A stretch of DNA of 64,000 nucleotides from Moniliophthora roreri (lineage: Eukaryota; Basidiomycota; Agaricomycetes; Agaricales; Marasmiaceae), in contig LATX02000078.1 in assembly GCA_001466705.2 (NCBI GenBank), positions 620,001 to 684,000 of the forward strand, in the 5' to 3' direction. The notes under the pieces are model-generated. The model saw only the letters and a list, made by a program, of their open reading frames with translations. It did not search any database and was not told the origin of the DNA. A program made the translations under genes and the position numbers. Position 1 is the stretch's first letter. Every line of letters begins with the position of its first letter. Of the stretch, positions 48,401 through 59,416 are shown in pieces.

Positions 48401-49075
48401 AAGAGCTGTCATCGGATGATATCTTCGAGTACAGCCCCTGGTACAAGGCGAAGATACCACCCTCTCCTTTGAAATTATGATGAACAGTGAGTGGATTGGT
48501 TGGTGTCGAGGAAGCTTGAGCGGACCAAACCTTCTTCGGTGGCAAATTTTAGTGATATGAAAACCTGTTCAGGTAGTTAGTAACTTGGACACTTTCGAGT
48601 GACTTGTTACGCACGTATTTTATCAATGGTAAAAGCGTCACTGCCCATATTATCGCACTCACTCCACCAATCACATCATCTGGCGGCGGTACATCCCCAT
48701 CGGCATGCCAAATACCGTTCAAAACGTATAATGGTGAAGTTCCTGTTTGATGTTGGCCCTTTTCCCCGAACTTGTATCAACAATGTTCACACCTAAATCA
48801 GAATACACGATACCTGGAAAAAGGAAAAAGGACCGCAACACCTGTCAGCGAAAATCTCTCAATGATAGAGTATAGAGTAAGAAACTCGCACCAAGCGTCT
48901 GAAAACTTAGCAACGCCAACCCAAAGCCACTCTTTTTGACCTCTGTCCGTTTAATCTTGACTCCATTTACCTCGATAGAGGAAGGGGGCATCGAAGAATC
49001 GATTCGATCCAAGTCGTTGTCCTCGTTCACGTTCGCGGGAATTGGAGGTACATTATCAACGTCACCTCCGCCCAT
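45424..49075 (-). CDS. HAK/KUP-type high-affinity potassium transporter
   Basis: Proton-coupled or high-affinity K+ uptake protein of the plasma membrane, twelve or so helices, many short introns. The N-terminus is hydrophilic (MGGGDVDN, then NGVKIKRTEVKKSGFGLALLSFQTLG). The family's substrate-binding first helix is seen as GTSPLYVLNGIW. After two introns VFISLKFATEEGEGGIFALYQGLYSK follows, which is the conserved KUP block. Further conserved parts are VPAANWWLMIATVIVVASF, FGFAAATVMFSTDVLLAVQM and VPHGGWVPLMIGL. The long C-terminal cytosolic domain contains EGMIGLSRVRGRGD and ends VGITAVI at a TAA at 45424. The start at 49075 gives a typical family N-terminus. Confidence 0.92.
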
Positions 49076-49534
49076 ACTTATATAAAAACTGCCGGATTGA
49101 ATTTAGGATCCCAGGTCCCTGTACATGCCTATTATCAGAAAGCCATCAATGATGCCGTTATACCCTGTACCGAAATCTGTTGACGTTTCTGTGGAAGCCT
49201 ATGCAATGCAGGTCGCAAATGAGGGTTAGTCAGAGCTAGAGCGATAACAGCGCAGTCGTGAGGTAGCAACTTTATCCGCAGAAAGAAATGCATATGGGAC
49301 AGGAGGTCTTCGCCGGTACGGATGAAAGTATCAGCGGAGTTGGGTATCGGCGATCGCCGTTTTGCACGTGAGATATGATTGGACTCCGTAAGTTTATTTT
49401 TGTGCACGAACTCGACGGCGCACTATCCGTTCAGACAGTAGTATTCTGAACAGCATATTTGTGCAAAAAGCTAAATGCTACACGAAGTATACCAAATACA
49501 TTTTGGTCTTGGGTTCCCATCACCCCAGGCGAAT
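49076..49534. other. intergenic, upstream of the potassium transporter
   Basis: 459 bp between the HAK start and the end of the Rds1-like gene. No gene recognised; it probably contains the HAK promoter. Confidence 0.4.
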
Positions 49535-50994
49535 CATCCTGATTGATATACCGCAGGTCCGGCAACAATATGTTCGTTGATCTTCGACATGTTCGCAGGC
49601 GTTACAAAGATATCGGCGTCTGTAATGACTATGAAACTGGTAAAATCAATGATAAACAATGAGCATGGACCTGAATGGACTGATCAAAGCTTACATTGTG
49701 CTATTGATGAGTGGAGCGGTACCATCACCAAAAATGTTCCCACCTGGCTGGGTAGTTTTGCCGCTGTTTCCATTAATATCGGTTAAGGGGGTATAGGTCG
49801 TATTTAGCTGTGATATCCAGGCTACAAACTTTCGGAAGAAAAAAAATGAGAAGTGACCATGGAGGCCACCGAGAAACATACCTGAGGGTCACCGGCTGTA
49901 GTGTTGGTTGTGTACAATCCATCATAACCCGTGGTCTTACCCGGGCTATCCCAAGCCAAAGATAATTCTTGGCCCGGAGAGGACAGCACCGTGACGTTGC
50001 TGCTGATGCCGGGAGAAAGGTTTTGGTCATTTACCGAAGGGTTGTTCTACAAACAAATGAAATCCGCAGGCATTTGTCAATCAGAGTTACATACTAGAGC
50101 GGATTTAATTTTCCACTCACCTCAATATTCAAAGCAGGGAAATTCTGCCATTCAATACGTGGGTTTTCTGCTGGGCAGCTGACGATATAGTTCGACAGCA
50201 GAGTCCAGGCCATGGATTGCGTGGATGCCTGGTATGAACCACTCCTAGGACGGAATTAGCTCGGAAGCAATAATGCGGGACATATTAAACATACTGGCAT
50301 CGGGAAGAGACCCTCAAATTGTCGGAAAGCCATTTGTTGCCTTGCCTCGGTGGTAATGGATTGCAAGAGGATATTAGCAGCAGGTCTCGAGTCCAGATGT
50401 TCGAGGAAGCCATAAACACCAGATTCACCCCACCGGGTGAGCTGTGTATGGTCAACGTTAGTTTACTTATCTTTCATCAGCTTATAGGGTTCGCTCACCT
50501 TCTGACAAAAGTCAACGAAACTCCGCACATCCGTGAAGGGATAACTATAATTGCAGGGCTTTGCAGCATTCGCTATCCAAATAGAGGTCGGGACACCGGT
50601 TAAAATGGACCTATAACGAAGACTCACGTCCGAGAATGTTGCTCAAGGCCGTAGCGTGGCCCACTTCCTGTTCCGCCATAAACTGGATCAAATATCTGTC
50701 CTCCGCGTCTAGGCCGGCCGCCTCGAATTCTTCATCAGAGAATTGTGCTAGGCCATGATGGAAGAGGTCGAGTTCAATCCATTCTTGGTTGAGTGCAAGG
50801 TTCTTTGAAAAAGGTCATGTCAATAAATAGTCCCGAAGCCATAAATACACATAACCGACTCACAATTGACTGGAAATCAAAGTCGCTCAACGGAGCATAA
50901 ACAGGCGTGGTGTTCAATCCTATACCACCTTCTGGCGTGAAAGGAGGAGCAGTCCATGTAGAAATAATGTAATTCTCCCCAGCAATGCAACCCC
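49535..50994 (-). pseudogene. Rds1-like ferritin-fold protein, 5' end missing
   Basis: Related to the stress-response Rds1 proteins, which have a ferritin-like four-helix domain; the metal content is not established. Recognisable exons give TPEGGIGLNTTPVYAPLSDFDFQS, then LNLALNQEWIELDLFHHGLAQF, DAEDRYLIQFMAEQEVGHA, FTDVRSFVDFCQKLTRWGE and GVYGFLEHLDSR, and a C-terminal beta-rich part ending AGPAVYQSG with TGA at 49535. The signal peptide and first exon expected for the family are not found. Upstream of about 50994 the frame runs to a stop without an ATG, and the sequence becomes similar to the repeats at 53.3 and 53.7 kb. The gene may therefore be interrupted at its 5' end, or the first exon may be very distant. 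The remainder is in frame. Confidence 0.65.
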
Positions 50995-51012
50995 GACACG
51001 TTATAAAGCGGA
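50955..51012 (-). repeat. inverted, diverged copy of the 53.3 kb repeat end
   Basis: Read on the minus strand, TTATAACGTGTCGGGGTTGC followed by GCTGGGGAGAAT and CTACATGG matches the plus-strand sequence at about 53370-53420 (TTATAACGCGTCGGGGTTGC, GCTGGGGAGAAT, CTACATGG). The match covers the point where the Rds1-like coding sequence loses its 5' part. Confidence 0.6.
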
Positions 51013-51128
51013 CCCTGCCAACTGCACGTCATGACCAAATTCGGTACCTTTATTATTCCCACCAGTACCTTTATCATTTCCCCCTTCCCATTCCTTGACC
51101 ATATTTATTAATCTACAACACACTGCTG

Positions 51129-51430
51129 AATTGTCATTCTGCCTCTGTGGTTTCACTGCTCTTTGCTCATAGGTGCGTATGTTTATCATTTGGCTGAGCT
51201 TGAGATAATAATAATTATCCCTCAGCTACCTCCCGGATACCTGCCTCTCATACAGAATTATCATTCTCCCCCACTTTGTGTTGATCTGATCCGCTAGGTG
51301 CGCACCTTTATTATTTGGCTCAGCTCGAGCTATTAATAATTGTCCCTCGGCTACCTCCTGGATACCACCTGCCTCTCAGGCTCGCATCGAATTATCATTC
51401 TCCCCGAACATTTCTATCCCGACCACTTTG
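51129..51430 (+). repeat. tandem repeat, unit about 127-134 bp, two full units and a partial one
   Basis: Units begin with AATTGTCATTC at 51129, AATTATCATTC at 51256 and AATTATCATTC at 51390. Units one and two share in order ATAGGTGCG or CTAGGTGCG, TTTATCATTTGGCT or TTTATTATTTGGCT, GAGCT-like sequence, AATAAT, CTACCTCC, GGATACC and CTGCCTCTCA. Similarity is high but imperfect, so the array is not recent. No coding capacity is evident. Confidence 0.8.
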
Positions 51431-53281
51431 GCAAATTATAATTCGACCTCATGCTTCCTCGGATTTCAGATATGTTGTGTACAAGTTATTTTTGAATGAC
51501 ACGGAATTATTAGCATTCACATACAGTACCCTGTCCCGGATACCTGTCAAATAATCATTCGACCTCAGCTGATACGACAATCCTGGAACTCTTTGCGCAC
51601 GCTCTCTCATGAATTTTTTCCCCGGCATCCTAAGCCTCACGATCACAAGCAAAACTTCCTTATTTCATCAAACCTCACTTCTTGATATCTTAGGTATGCA
51701 TTGTTGCCTGTTTTCATGGACTCAGTCTCATTATCATTCAGCATTTCTACTTACCCTGATCCTTCTACATGCTCGCTGCCATTCCTGAGTCTTTATGAGG
51801 TAATTTACTGAGTAGTCTTTACCTATTTACCTTTTATGTAACGTCAAGATTCCACAAGCGCTGAATAGACGCTTGGAATTGAACTACGTCCGGCTCGTCG
51901 GAACTAGTGTTCAGGGAAGAACTTTTCTCATACATATCCACCACATCATTTGCAGACCTGGTAGATATTACCACTTGAGTCGGAGCATAGAAAAGGCCAA
52001 ACTGAGTGCTCCCAGCGCTATTAGATCCTCAAATGAAAAAGTCAAGCGACACACAAGCTCAGAATGGCTTTCGTTCACACTTTACTTATAAATTATATCT
52101 CTCGACGGCCACAAAAAATATCCCCCCACACCAACAACAGAAAATCAACTGAATATCATCTCAAAGGCATCAGAATTTGTTTCAATACATACCTGCAGCC
52201 CATACTAAACCCTGCGGACGTTTATGGTACAATAGGATATTTGAAAATGCAGCCGATGATCTCTCTAAAATTCTTGCCATAACAGGTAAGAATCTTCCAA
52301 AAAAGGCAATTAATATTTCTAAATTTGACAACACTATGCAATGCTCGTCGATCTTTGCTGAGAGACCGAACTGTAGCCTAGTAGTCTGATGTTGTTCCGT
52401 TTGGCCAATGTTTACTGAGTGCTCAGTAGTAGAGGCTGCTATATTTGGAGTGTCGGTGAACGATAGCGCGCTAGTGAGGCTCATATTGCCTCGAGACTTC
52501 AGGGGAACTTTTCCATACCCAAAATAGTTTATATTATGAGATGTTATGTTGAGTAGCCATGAGTAAAGCGTAAAGTATAGTAAGAGTGAGGGATATGTAT
52601 GTAGTCTGGGTCAGAATCTTCGTAAGGTAGCATTATGGCGGGGTATATATGTCTTCGGTGCCTTCAGGTTCCGGCGGGATCAGTACTACGCTAGGTAATA
52701 ACTGTCAATTCAATGAAAGGATATGAAACGGACCTTCCAATCAACACTGTTACCTCCTTGTTGCCTGCCCAAGTGACGGTACCGACTAGCCTCCCACGGG
52801 ATGGGGAAAACATCAAAAAGGGTGCTTCAGGGGGCTCCTTGAAATATAGACTCGGATGATTCCGAGCCGAGCCAAGAACTGTACAGTCCGAAGAGAGTTA
52901 AAGTTCACGGAGGGCCGGGAAGATGATAATGGGAACTAGCAGGAGAGAGAATGGAATTGAGTGTGAATATTGACAGATTATAAATGGTACACGCACAGGT
53001 GACGGTGTCGAGAACAATGATGAGGGACTGCTGGGCGCCACTGGACGAATGATAATGTGGCATAGGGGTAATATTTGATGGTGCTGTGATAAAGTGTAAG
53101 CACAGAATGCGGGAGACATTGAGATGACAGGAATACGCACCACAGCCATAGAACACTACACTGCATGACAGAGGAAGGAACATGAAAGGAGGAAGTAAGG
53201 ATCCAACCGTGGAAAACATCTGTAATGCGACTGCCGAATTTGGCATTGCTGGTGTTTCCCACTTATTATTCGCACCCAGGG

Positions 53282-53428
53282 CGAATTATTATTTGTTCCA
53301 AGGCAGGCTTGCAAAAAAGGATGAGAGCAATTATCATTCATCAAGGCCTTACAACATAGCGGGAACATTATAACGCGTCGGGGTTGCAAAGCTGGGGAGA
53401 ATGAATAAAGTACTACATGGTATGCTGA
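53282..53428 (+). repeat. 147 bp direct duplication, copy 1
   Basis: Identical to 53662-53808 except one base (ATAACGCG here, ATAATGCG in copy 2). It contains TTATCATT and the GTCGGGGTTGC segment that also occurs inverted at 51 kb. Sequence diverges abruptly after TATGCTGA. Confidence 0.9.
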
Positions 53429-53660
53429 GCACTTGACAAGCACCCGCTATTGTCCTCAAGGCCATGCTTATTAGTTCAATCTAATTCTTCTGCTGAAAAT
53501 ACTGGCTCCAGGAGACTATAATAGCATTGAGAGCCTTATGTGGCGAGTTTCGGAGCATTATCTGCTGGAGGGTACTTGTGAGTAGCGTAAGACACCGAAA
53601 CGATGAGAAACTCACCACATTCACCAAGTTTCTGCTTATATCGGCCATTTCCTGGTCTTC

Positions 53661-53661
53661 N
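53661..53661. other. single ambiguous base (N), probable assembly join
   Basis: The only non-ACGT base seen in the window. It directly precedes copy 2 of the 147 bp duplication, which is what a collapsed gap or a forced join between two contigs with overlapping ends would look like. Confidence 0.8.
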
Positions 53662-53808
53662 CGAATTATTATTTGTTCCAAGGCAGGCTTGCAAAAAAGG
53701 ATGAGAGCAATTATCATTCATCAAGGCCTTACAACATAGCGGGAACATTATAATGCGTCGGGGTTGCAAAGCTGGGGAGAATGAATAAAGTACTACATGG
53801 TATGCTGA
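53662..53808 (+). repeat. 147 bp direct duplication, copy 2
   Basis: Starts immediately after the N and repeats 53282-53428 with one substitution, at an offset of 380 bp. The near identity contrasts with the diverged repeats nearby. Confidence 0.9.
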
Positions 53809-55046
53809 CCAATGGCTGTCACGGTGTAGGACACATGTCCCTGTAAGATATGTTGTAGAGTAGACGAGATATGTTTGCCTGTCTGCGTGAATATACGTGC
53901 TTCTGTGCCCATGATTGATCAGTGTTCGGACGTAAATGGTTCGTTCATTACACAGGATGAATGCAAGTTCGGAAAACGTATTCCGGGCCAACCAGAGGTT
54001 ATGCAGACCTTGACTGACGTTACTGAGAGTGTCTGAAACCTTTCGGCTCCGCTCGGTAATGAAGGTAAGGTGTTCACACTCCTGGTTTCTGGGTATCTTG
54101 GAAGGACAAATTTCGGTTCTTCTTGTGATCTCGATCCCAGAAGGAGCTACCAGGCACCCAAAAGGGATCTAAAACGTGTAAGCCGCAAGTGCGGTGCGGA
54201 GTAATATTGTGCGTTGACAAACGTTGGAAAGCCAGAGTAACTTCTAGATTGTGCTTTAGCATCGCAGGCGATGCCAGAACGGGAAGCTCACCGGTACCGG
54301 TCACCCCAAAACCCCTTCCATCACGCAAAACTTGTCACAATCCTCGTGTTATAGGGCTGCTCACCCTTGCGCACGTTCCATGGCCACTCACAGTGCGGAC
54401 CATTGATGCAGCTTGAATTGCATGAGCCTTTGTCGTCTTGCAGGTGATTCCATGTGCATAATTAGGGCCTGTTTGGCGGCACCATTTTGTAACCCGTTTC
54501 CCGCTAAAAACAAAATGGACCATTTTTGTCCCCATTTCAGCCATAGGCGCCCAGGACCGAGAACGGACGGAGCATTTGGCGGCATCACAACGGCAACACA
54601 CTATTCAGATTATTCCCACAATGGTATTTGCTGAGTGTCTGCTCGATTGGGGTTCATCCCCGCTGTGACACCGTCTTAAGAGCCTTGTATAACACTTTAA
54701 CTAATATGGCTCTGAGATCAACGGATTTGACACGTCAGGTATGCTTTGGAGAAGCAATACTAGCTTGAAACTTTGCCTAGGACGCGTTGGATCACGCAGT
54801 CACATGAGTGTCGGATAGCAATTTTTGGCCGTGCGACCTCCATTTTGCCGTCATTCTGGACCGAGACCTATCCGGATGACAACCCATCCCAGTCGTCCGG
54901 GTATCAAAGTGGTGGCACCAAGTCAAGATCCGGGCCGGGACCGGGTTCAAACCTTTGTCGCGGAAGACCCGCAGAAAAAAAATCATGCATCGTCATACCA
55001 TCTGGTACCATCTGGGCCATCTCTCTCCATATCACTCCCATCTCCG

Positions 55047-56470
55047 ATGGCTGAATTCGACCCAACAAGCCATCCTCATAGACGCGTTAACCCGCTCACC
55101 AACGAGCATATTCTCGTCTCTCCTCATCGCATCAAACGTCCATGGCTAGGTCAAGTTGAACCGGTACAGGCAGCTGAGCTTCCTCAGTACGACCCAAAAT
55201 GCTATCTGTGTCCGGGAAATACTCGAGCAAATGGGGAGAAAACTGAGCAGTACACTCATACCTACACGTTCGTCAACGACTTCGCTGCAGTGCTTCCACC
55301 ACCTATGCCAGCAGCTCCAAAACCAGTACACCCTTTGCTCACGGTTGAGCCAGTTGGTGGGGGCTGCGATGTTTTGATTTTTCATCCAAGACACGATTTG
55401 ACGATCGCAAGGATGACTTTGGAGGATATTGAGAGGGTTATCCAGCAGTGGATTGATATTTATGTGAAGAGAGGCTCCGAGGAAGGAATTAGGCATGTTC
55501 AGATATTTGAGGTGAGAGGTAAAACTCATATACCGCGAATCCTGAAGTTAACTCTTGTTATAGAACAAGGGCGCTATTATGGGATGTTCCAATCCGCACC
55601 CTCACGGTCAAGTCTGGTCATTCACGAATATTCCGACTCTTCCGTCAGTCGAATTAGCGTCTCTCAGTCGATATGCCCAGAATCCGAATCATCCACCCTC
55701 TGAAGCACCAAGAGGTCCCCATAGTATGTATCAATACCTGCGCGCCTGCAGCCTTTTAACCCATCTCTTTCACAGACCGCCCATGTCTCCTTTGCGAATA
55801 CGCGTATATCGAAGTAAAGCTCGCTGATCGTGTCGTAATCCAGAACGAGCACTGGGTAGCACTCGTACCCTGGTGGGCTACTTGGCCATTTGAGATTCTT
55901 CGTATGTATAACGCCGTTATCTGTTTTCGTTCCGTCAATCTCATGATCAGCGTCATGTTGCTCTCAATAGTTTTACCGTACAAAAGACACATCTCGAATA
56001 TCTGCGACCTGACGGACGCCGAGAAGGCCACATTTGCCGACATACTCTCGCGAATTACTAAGAGATACGATAACCTCTTTTTATGTTCATTCGCTTATTC
56101 TATGGGAATTCATCAACGCCCGAGGCCGAGCAGATTTCACTTACAGGGGCAGGGGCAGGGGCAGGGGCAGAAGCAGAATGGGGGTGATGATGAGGATGAT
56201 GAGGATGCCGAGGATGAAATCGCGCACCTCCATTTGCATTTCGATCCTCCTCTTCTTAGGAGTGCAACGGTAAAGAAATTTATTGCAGGGTACGTACTGT
56301 GCTTTTCAGGGCAGATCGAGAGCTGACAGCTATGATGACAACGTAGAATCGAACTCCAAGCAGAGATCCAGAGAGATCTGACACCGGAACAGGCTGCGGA
56401 TAAGTTGAGGGCTTGTTCGGAAGTTCATTACCTAGATAACGAAGATTCGGTGGCTGCTACTGCTGCTTGA
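55047..56470 (+). CDS. galactose-1-phosphate uridylyltransferase
   Basis: Leloir-pathway enzyme that swaps UMP between UDP-glucose and galactose-1-phosphate in the cytosol; the yeast counterpart is Gal7. Start MAEFDPTSHPHRRVNPLT, followed by HRIKRPW. The zinc-site CxxC is CYLCPGN. NDFAAVLP and CDVLIFHPRHDLT follow. The active-site block, across an intron, is NKGAIMGCSNPHPHGQVW with the catalytic His of HPH. Then RPCLLCEYAYIE, NEHWVALVPWWATWPFE and LPYKRHI. The end contains HLHFDPPLLRSATVKKFIAG and an AADKLRACSEVHYL tail with TGA at 56468. A low-complexity Gly/Gln then Asp/Glu insertion sits between SMGIHQRPRP and the HLHLHF block, encoded by a GGGGCA hexamer array. About five introns. It is convergent with the kinase gene. 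Confidence 0.94.
56144..56170 (+). repeat. in-frame GGGGCA hexamer repeat within the GalT gene
   Basis: About four and a half copies of a hexamer (CAGGGG) encode alternating Gly and Gln. It is followed by Asp/Glu codons rich in GAT, and both lie in a loop region absent from typical enzymes. The tract is likely to vary in length between strains. Confidence 0.8.
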
Positions 56471-57148
56471 GCTGCCAAGGGTATCTACTACTAGAGCAGG
56501 GTTTGTATGTTTATTGAATAAAATAAAGCAGTGCAAAAACATAGAAAGTGTATATTGGAATGTCGGTTGTTTGGTTTGGAGATATTAATGATAGACCCAA
56601 GTTCAAATTCGCCTCTGATCGCGGGCCTATCGCACTGCCTTTTCCTGAAAGTTAAAACAGCTAGGCAAGGAAGGGTTATATAGACGGACCGCTAGTTTAT
56701 GTCGAGACTCGCCAGTTATTAAAGGCCCGCTAATACTGAATCAGAACACATTCAGAACTTGTCGTATTGATTATCCGAATAGCAAGATTTTCATTCCATG
56801 CAGGATATGTATAATGCGACAATGCATTGTAAGTATACAGCGATCAACCAGATTAATAACCGACTCACATACCCACTAGAACCCAAATGAATGAATCGGA
56901 AGGTAGGGGGAGCGGAATACAACACAACAATATCAACACCAGGAAAATGGTGGTCAGCGTTTTTGTACAAATATCATAAATATGAAATAGAACAGATAGG
57001 AATGGAGGGATTGGTTGGATGGAGATGCGAGCGTTGTACAATGCAGTGAGATACAGAAAGGGAAGTTCCAGAGCACGAACTCTATAGTTGCGGCGATAGA
57101 TGATGAAAAGCAAGTGTTGAGGGTAAGGGTGAGAAAGGTCGTAAATGA
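56471..57148. other. intergenic between convergent GalT and kinase genes
   Basis: Holds both 3' flanks. A minus-strand open stretch at 56865-57209 is unrecognised and mostly overlaps the kinase 3' side. An AATAAAATAAA element at 56517-56527 is a plausible poly(A) signal for GalT. Confidence 0.4.
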
Positions 57149-59416
57149 TCAGGCTGGTGTAACGGCCTGGGCATGATGTGTAGAGAATAATTTGGATGGA
57201 AAGAACCAATGTCGCGGTGAACGAAAGTAGTCTGCAGCCTTCCTACACGCCGCAACCGTGACTGCCGTCGTGGTCGACTCGAGTGCGCCAGCCTTTTCTG
57301 AGCTACACCGACGTTGGTCGATACCATCCATCCAGCTGGATTCAACGTCGGTTTGGGGAGGACGTATTGCTGCCATGTGATGCGTGTTGTTTTCGAGGAA
57401 CGTGCCACCGACAGGCCACGATATCTGGATCTCACTCTGCGCGCCCGATGTTGGTTTCGAGCGAGTTGTTGCCGGTGCTGAAGATGGTGGTGGCGGCATC
57501 GAGAAGCGCGGAAAAAATTTGAGCGGAGTAAATAGCGAAGTTTTGAATCTAGTTGTCTCGGCCAGAAACCGTTTGGTCGGCGAGAGGGGTCTTGCAGGGA
57601 GGTCAATGGTGTTGCTGAGATAGAAGGAAGGAAAGGGTGGCTGACTACGGCTGGGAAGTTGTGGATCCGAGTGACTGGAAAGTCCGGATAGGGAGGGGGA
57701 AGGAGCGTGTGAGCGATTGAAGGATATGTGCGTGGTGGTATACGCCGTACTCCTCATGGAGGAGTATACTGATCCAGAAGAGGTCGATGCATCGGCCGAG
57801 GGTGAGGAGGTACCCCAGATCGTAGGGGAAACCAGCTCCTTGTCATCGACTGACATTGCCATGCTATCACCGAGGCGCACTGGCTGCGGGATGACAATAG
57901 CGCTCTCGTCAAGCTCGTTAGGGTGAAAGATGGCTGACGAAGGGTCGATGTACTCGACTGCTGTTTTCATGAGCGAAGAAGAGGTGGCCGAAATAGGGTC
58001 TAGACCGCCCTCGTGGTTATAGTAGGCGGCGGGTCGACCGCAATTGGTGTCGATCACCAACGGTTTCCGCATAACCCTAGCACCGAAAATAGTATCGAAA
58101 CTGTTGGGCGTAATCGGGAAGGAGCTAACAGACTCCGAGATGCTAGGAGAACTAAACGGAGGAGGTGTGCGAGGGGAAAGGAATAGATCGCTAACTTCCT
58201 CATCCATATGGCCATGCTTGTAGTGGAGCTCATCTGAGCCTGAGCTGGAATACTCCACTGCCGACGGTGTGCGTGGAGGATAGTACCACACGTACGACGA
58301 ATCGGCCCCAGGAGAGTGGTCGGCAAAGATAATATCAGAGTCGGAGGAGGAATCCTGGCTCCAACGAGACCTCAGCTCTGTAGCTTGAGATTTCGTGGCT
58401 GGGACGGGTTCCTTTGATGACGACTCGCCGCTGTCTGCTTCCATATCTGGTTCCCATGGACACCGTGCCATACTGCCGCCAAATACCACATCTTCTGAGT
58501 AGAAGGTATCCACCTCCTCTATTGCTTGCCGTAACTCGGGCAAAGTCATCCGCTCTCTCCAGTCAACCTCAAGCATGCGAACGAGCACGGCATTAAGCTC
58601 CTGTGAGATTGGGAGGACGGTGGGCAAGAAGCCGAGGGGGTCCCGAAGGTAAGCCTGAAAAGTCGGATCTGACATTGACGCAGACTTCCAGGGATTGCGA
58701 CCAGTGGCAAGGTTGAGTAAAATGATGCCCAATGACCAGATGTCGTTGAACATCGGTGAATATGAACCACCTGGTGCGAAGTCTCCGCTTTGGCATTCTG
58801 TATATCAAGTCAATATGTTACTGAATAAAAGACGAAGTTGAGGATACTCACCAGGACTCATGTGGTATATACTTCCCGTGCGATACTCCTCGCTATACTT
58901 GTCTGTTGTCGCCAGACCAAAGTCGGTAACGGCAACCCGAAGACCACCATCAAAGCACAAGATGTTTTCCGGCTTGAGGTCACGGTGGTAGATACCAAGC
59001 TGGTGACAGTACTCGACTGCATCTAAGATCTGCATGAATACATGCTTAATGAGGTAATCGTCACCAAGATATCGGCATTTGTGGAGGATTTGGGAGAAGA
59101 GGTCGTGGTCGGTTGCGTAGTCCATGATGATGTAGGTGCAGTTATAGTCTTCAAGAACTCGATGGAGCGTGACGACGTTTGGGTGTGCGCCGGCGATTTG
59201 ATGGAGAGCAATCTCTCGTATGTGTGCTTGTCGTTGCCGAGCCGATTGGGAGTAGTTGTGCATGAGGCATTTTACGGCGTAGGATCTGGGGGAAGCAGAG
59301 CAAACATCTTCCGCTCTGTAAACGACTCCATAACCTCCGACACCAAGAACCTCAACAAGTTCCAAAGAATCGTCGTCAATGAGAGTGCCAAGGGGTGGGT
59401 GAGAAGGCGTCGACAT
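57149..59416 (-). CDS. Ser/Thr protein kinase, Ran1/Sks1-like
   Basis: Protein kinase of the fungal Ran1/Sks1/Ksp1 group, which in yeasts links nutrients to growth and meiosis. Two exons (59416-58852, 58797-57149) give 737 residues. The kinase domain occupies about residues 15-300: glycine loop LGVGGYGVVYRAED, AVKCL with the ATP-site Lys, catalytic loop YHRDLKPEN, VTDFGLAT with the metal-binding DFG, then GSIYHMSPECQSG with the activation-segment end, and DIWSLGIILLNLATGRNPW. The C-terminal 400 residues are disordered and Ser/Pro rich, with many possible phosphosites (for example FLSPRTPPPFSSPS, ARPLSPTKRF). All catalytic residues are present. The substrate is unknown. Confidence 0.93.

Larger units (their letters stand above)
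50995..55046. other. 4 kb repeat-rich region without a recognised gene
   Basis: Between the Rds1-like gene and galactose-1-phosphate uridylyltransferase. It holds the tandem array, scattered TTATCATT/AATGATAA octamers, the 147 bp duplication and the ambiguous base. Open stretches are short and not family-like. The 54.0-55.0 kb part is the upstream region of the next gene. Confidence 0.5.
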
